The position numbers and the translations under genes were made by a program. From Pseudomonadota bacterium (GTDB lineage Bacteria > Pseudomonadota > Alphaproteobacteria > Rhodospirillales > Magnetospirillaceae): 8,636 nt of DNA. Positions 6,025 to 8,636 of the stretch are shown here, piece by piece. The notes under the pieces are model-generated. The model had not been told where the DNA came from. It did no database searches and saw only the letters and a list, made by a program, of their open reading frames with translations. Where the stretch lies: contig JAEZFE010000514.1 of NCBI GenBank assembly GCA_023437865.1, forward strand, positions 1 through 8,636. The letters are read 5' to 3'. Numbering within the stretch: the stretch's first letter is position 1; each line of letters starts with the position of its first letter.

Positions 6025-7517
6025 TGCTGGTCCACGATCACCTCCGCGCCACCGCCCGGATCAGGCCCGACAAGCCGGCACTGATCGTGGGCGATCAGCG
6101 GTTCAGCTTTGCCGAGATCGATCGTGCGAGCGACCGCCTGGCGGCCCGTTTTCAGCGCCTGGGCATGACGCGGGGTGATCGGGTCGCGACCCTGTTGGAG
6201 AACTCGGCGGAATTTGTCATCACCCTGTGGGCCGCGTTCAAGGCGGGCGCGGTGTTCGTGCCGATCGCGCACGGCACCCATACCGACCGGCTGCGCTTCA
6301 TCTTGGAGGATTCCGGCGCACGCTGCCTGGTGGCAGCCCCCGCGCTCAAGGGGCGGGTGTCCGGCGCCGCTTCGGGGGTGGAGCTGCTGTGGGCCGGCGA
6401 AGACGGTTGGGCCGACGACTTGGGCCCGCTATCCGCCCCCCGGCTGATCGACCAGGATCTGTGCATGATCCTCTACACCTCGGGCTCCACCGGCCAGCCC
6501 AAGGGCGTGATGATGACCCATGCTGCGGTCAGCAACAACTTGACCGCCATCGCGTCCTACCTGGGCAACGTCCCTGAAGACGTGATCCTGTGCGTGCTGC
6601 CCGTCACCTTCAACTATGGCCTGTTCCAGATCCTCTCCGGAGCCCACGTGGGGTATTGCGTGGTTCTGGAGAAGGGCTTCGTCTACCCCTTTGAGGTGCT
6701 GAAGCGTATTGGCGAGCACAAGGTCACCGGCATGCCTGGCGTGCCTGCGCTGTTTGCGACCATGCTGCAATTCGCCCCGTTCGACGGGCTGGACATGAGC
6801 TCGCTGCGCTACCTCACCAACGCAGCAGCCCCCCTGCCGCCAGCCCATATTGCCCGTCTGCGCGAGCTGCTGCCCAAGGCCACCATCTATTCCATGTACG
6901 GCCTGACCGAATGCGCCCGCGTGTCCTATCTCGACCCCGCCCAGATCGAGCCCAAGAGCGCCTCGGTCGGCCAGGCCCTCCCCAACGCCGAGATCTACCT
7001 GGTGGACGACATGGGCGACCGCGTGCCCCCCGGCGAAGTGGGCGAGCTGGTGGTACGCGGAGCGGGCCTGATGCGCGGTTATTGGCGGCGCCCGCGCGAG
7101 ACCGCGCGGGCTCTGGCGGACGGCGGGCTACCGGGCGAGAAGGTACTGATGACTGGCGACCTGTTCCGCATGGACGCGGACGGCGACCTGTTCTTCGTCG
7201 GTCGCCGCGACGAAGTGTTCAAGTGCAAGGGCGAGAAGGTGGTGCCGCGCGAAGTTGAGAATGCGCTGCACGAACTGGAGGACGTGGCCGAAGCCGCCGT
7301 GATCGGCGTGCCCGACCCGGTGGAGGGTATGGCGCCCAAGGCCTTCGTGGTGCTGCGCGCCGGTTCGACCCTGACCGAGCAGGCGATCCGCCGCCACTGC
7401 CGCGCCCGTTTGGATGCGCAGATGGTCCCCAAATGGGTGGTGCTGTGCGACGGCTTGCCCAAGACCCCCTCGGGCAAGATCACCAAGAGCGCACTTGCCG
7501 CCCAGGCAACGGAGTAG
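6024..7517 (+). CDS. AMP-forming acyl/amino-acid ligase (ANL superfamily)
   Basis: 497 residues, a normal length for the class. The ATG at 6024 overlaps the ACP stop, with GGAGGG (6010-6015) 8 nt upstream. All core adenylation motifs are present: P-loop YTSGSTGQPKG (151-161), YGLTE (292-296), TGDLFRMDADGDLFFVGR (377-394) with the hinge-region Asp/Arg, the lysine-rich KCKGEKVVPREVENAL (400-415), and the C-terminal PKTPSGKITKSAL, with Lys485 as the conserved catalytic lysine. Such enzymes activate a carboxylate as its adenylate and pass it to CoA or an ACP thiol. The adjacent ACP makes ACP loading the natural reading. The neighbourhood recalls the exosortase-A-associated acyl-CoA ligase group, but I cannot confirm membership. 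Substrate is unknown; fatty, hydroxy or amino acids are all possible. The amidotransferase gene follows after 7 nt. Confidence 0.9.
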   Translation: MLVHDHLRATARIRPDKPALIVGDQRFSFAEIDRASDRLAARFQRLGMTRGDRVATLLENSAEFVITLWAAFKAGAVFVPIAHGTHTDRLRFILEDSGARCLVAAPALKGRVSGAASGVELLWAGEDGWADDLGPLSAPRLIDQDLCMILYTSGSTGQPKGVMMTHAAVSNNLTAIASYLGNVPEDVILCVLPVTFNYGLFQILSGAHVGYCVVLEKGFVYPFEVLKRIGEHKVTGMPGVPALFATMLQFAPFDGLDMSSLRYLTNAAAPLPPAHIARLRELLPKATIYSMYGLTECARVSYLDPAQIEPKSASVGQALPNAEIYLVDDMGDRVPPGEVGELVVRGAGLMRGYWRRPRETARALADGGLPGEKVLMTGDLFRMDADGDLFFVGRRDEVFKCKGEKVVPREVENALHELEDVAEAAVIGVPDPVEGMAPKAFVVLRAGSTLTEQAIRRHCRARLDAQMVPKWVVLCDGLPKTPSGKITKSALAAQATE

Positions 7518-7524
7518 ACCCCAC

Positions 7525-8636
7525 ATGTGCGGAATTGCCGGATTGCGGGCCCGCCCAGGCGGTGCGCCGCCGAGCCTGGACGCCCTCAAGCGCATGGTCG
7601 CCGTATTGTCCCATCGCGGACCAGACGGCTATGGCCTCTACCGCGACCCCCAGGTGGGCTTCGGCCATGCCCGGCTGTCGCTGATCGATTTGGAGGGCGC
7701 CGCCCAGCCGCTGCGTAACGGCGACGGCACGGTTTGGCTGTGCTTCAACGGCGAGGTGTTCAACTACCTCGAACTGCGCCAGCACCTGCTGGATCTGGGC
7801 CACAAATTCTACACCGACGGCGACGGCGAGGTGATCGTCCAGGCCTATGAGCGCTACGGTGCCCAGGCGTGGAGCATGCTGAACGGCCAATTCGCCTTCG
7901 CCCTGTGGGACAGCCGTTCGCGCAATCTTTGGCTGGTGCGCGACCGTCTGGGCATCCTGCCGCTGTACTACGCCTGGCGACCCGACGGCTCGCTGGCGTT
8001 CGCCTCGGAAGTCAAGGCGCTGTACGCCGATGGCGTCATGCCTCAGCGCTTCTCGGCGCGGGGCCTTGCCGAGGCATTCAGTTGCTGGTCCACCGCGGCA
8101 CCCCATACGGTGTTCGAGGGCGTGCGCCAGGTCCGCCCGGGCGCCGCCCTGCGCATCCATCCCGAAGGCACTGAGAGCGAAAAGGTGTTCTGGCAGCCCT
8201 CGGGCGCGGTCAGCGATTGCCGGTCGCTCGACGACGCTGTGGACGGGCTTGAGCACCTGCTGTCCCAGGCGGTCAACATCCGGCTGCGGGCAGACGTGCC
8301 GGTCGGCGCCTATATCAGCGGCGGGCTCGACTCATCGGTGCTCGGCAGTTTGGCCGTTGAGCAATCGGCGGGGCCCGTCGAGACGTTCGGCATCGGCTTC
8401 GCCGACCCGCGCTTTGACGAGACGCCCGAACAGGAGCGCATGGTCCGCCACCTGGGCACCCATCACCACGGCACGCTGGTGGGCGGCGGCGCCATCCGCG
8501 ATGCGCTTGAGGATGTGGTGTGGCATCTGGAGATGCCCAGTTTGCGCACCTCGCCGGTGCCGCTGTTCCTGCTGTCGCGTCTGGTCCGCGACAACGGCAT
8601 CCGCACGGTACTGACCGGCGAGGGCGCCGACGAACT
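7525..8636 (+). CDS. Asparagine synthase-type glutamine amidotransferase, 3'-truncated by the window
   Basis: The frame is open from the ATG at 7525 to the right edge: 370 complete codons, no stop. MCGIAG puts the catalytic Cys2 at the N-terminus after Met removal, as in class-II glutaminase domains. HRGPDG (30-35), FNGEVFNY (74-81) and GDGE (99-102) line the glutamine pocket, and VRDRLGILPLYY (138-149) ends the domain. The synthetase domain starts near 235, with the ATP PP-loop SGGLDSS (265-271) and GEGADE (365-370), the second ATP-site motif. Full-length relatives run about 600-650 residues, so 230-280 are missing. The family uses ammonia from glutamine to amidate a carboxylate after adenylation. 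With an ACP and ligase upstream, the target may be a tailored molecule, not free aspartate; similar genes sit in exopolysaccharide loci. GGAG at 7511-7514 is 10 nt upstream and overlaps the ligase end, so coupling is plausible. Confidence 0.92.
   Translation, partial: MCGIAGLRARPGGAPPSLDALKRMVAVLSHRGPDGYGLYRDPQVGFGHARLSLIDLEGAAQPLRNGDGTVWLCFNGEVFNYLELRQHLLDLGHKFYTDGDGEVIVQAYERYGAQAWSMLNGQFAFALWDSRSRNLWLVRDRLGILPLYYAWRPDGSLAFASEVKALYADGVMPQRFSARGLAEAFSCWSTAAPHTVFEGVRQVRPGAALRIHPEGTESEKVFWQPSGAVSDCRSLDDAVDGLEHLLSQAVNIRLRADVPVGAYISGGLDSSVLGSLAVEQSAGPVETFGIGFADPRFDETPEQERMVRHLGTHHHGTLVGGGAIRDALEDVVWHLEMPSLRTSPVPLFLLSRLVRDNGIRTVLTGEGADE

Noticed and set aside
7480..8256. 258-residue minus-strand open frame opposite the amidotransferase gene
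   Set aside because: It is antisense to an AsnB-type gene with all catalytic motifs intact; His/Gln/Ala-rich shadow composition.

Overview
The window is about 62-65% GC, with compact gene packing and C/G-ending codons. This suggests a GC-rich Gram-negative proteobacterium. A Rhodospirillales/Magnetospirillum-like alphaproteobacterium is my best guess, but that is impression only. Two lipobox lipoproteins, an outer-membrane secretin and a twin-arginine signal all point to a double-membrane cell. I see no rRNA, tRNA, CRISPR array, insertion sequence or phage gene.

Layout. (1) Positions 1-608 (+) hold the 3' part of a NodB-type polysaccharide deacetylase. It converges on the next block across a 34-bp gap holding a strong hairpin that looks like a shared terminator. 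(2) Positions 643-4296 (-) hold a tight three-gene operon, read from right to left: a TPR-containing secretin lipoprotein, a pentapeptide-repeat lipoprotein, and a Tat-type periplasmic solute-binding-like protein. Gene junctions are nearly seamless: the stop codon of the secretin gene overlaps the Shine-Dalgarno of the second gene, and only 5 nt separate genes two and three. (3) A 269-bp divergent intergenic region (4297-4565) must carry promoters for both sides. (4) Positions 4566-5477 (+) encode a secreted polysaccharide-lyase-like beta-sandwich protein, followed by a perfect 12-bp hairpin. (5) From 5716 to the right edge (+) lies a translationally linked cassette: a stand-alone acyl carrier protein, an AMP-forming acyl/amino-acid ligase, and a glutamine-dependent asparagine-synthase-type amidotransferase that runs off the window.

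How they may work together. The deacetylase and lyase are typical accessories of exopolysaccharide loci. The ACP-ligase-AsnB trio resembles small-molecule activation cassettes seen in exopolysaccharide loci, including those linked to exosortase A, although no exosortase is visible here. The likely reading is an envelope/exopolysaccharide locus with a carrier-bound acyl or amide modification module. The most unusual part is the operon of a minimal secretin carrying TPRs in place of the usual N-domains, with a pentapeptide lipoprotein and a solute-binding-like protein. It has no visible secretion ATPase, pilin or platform protein, so it could be an undescribed outer-membrane assembly. That last point is inference.
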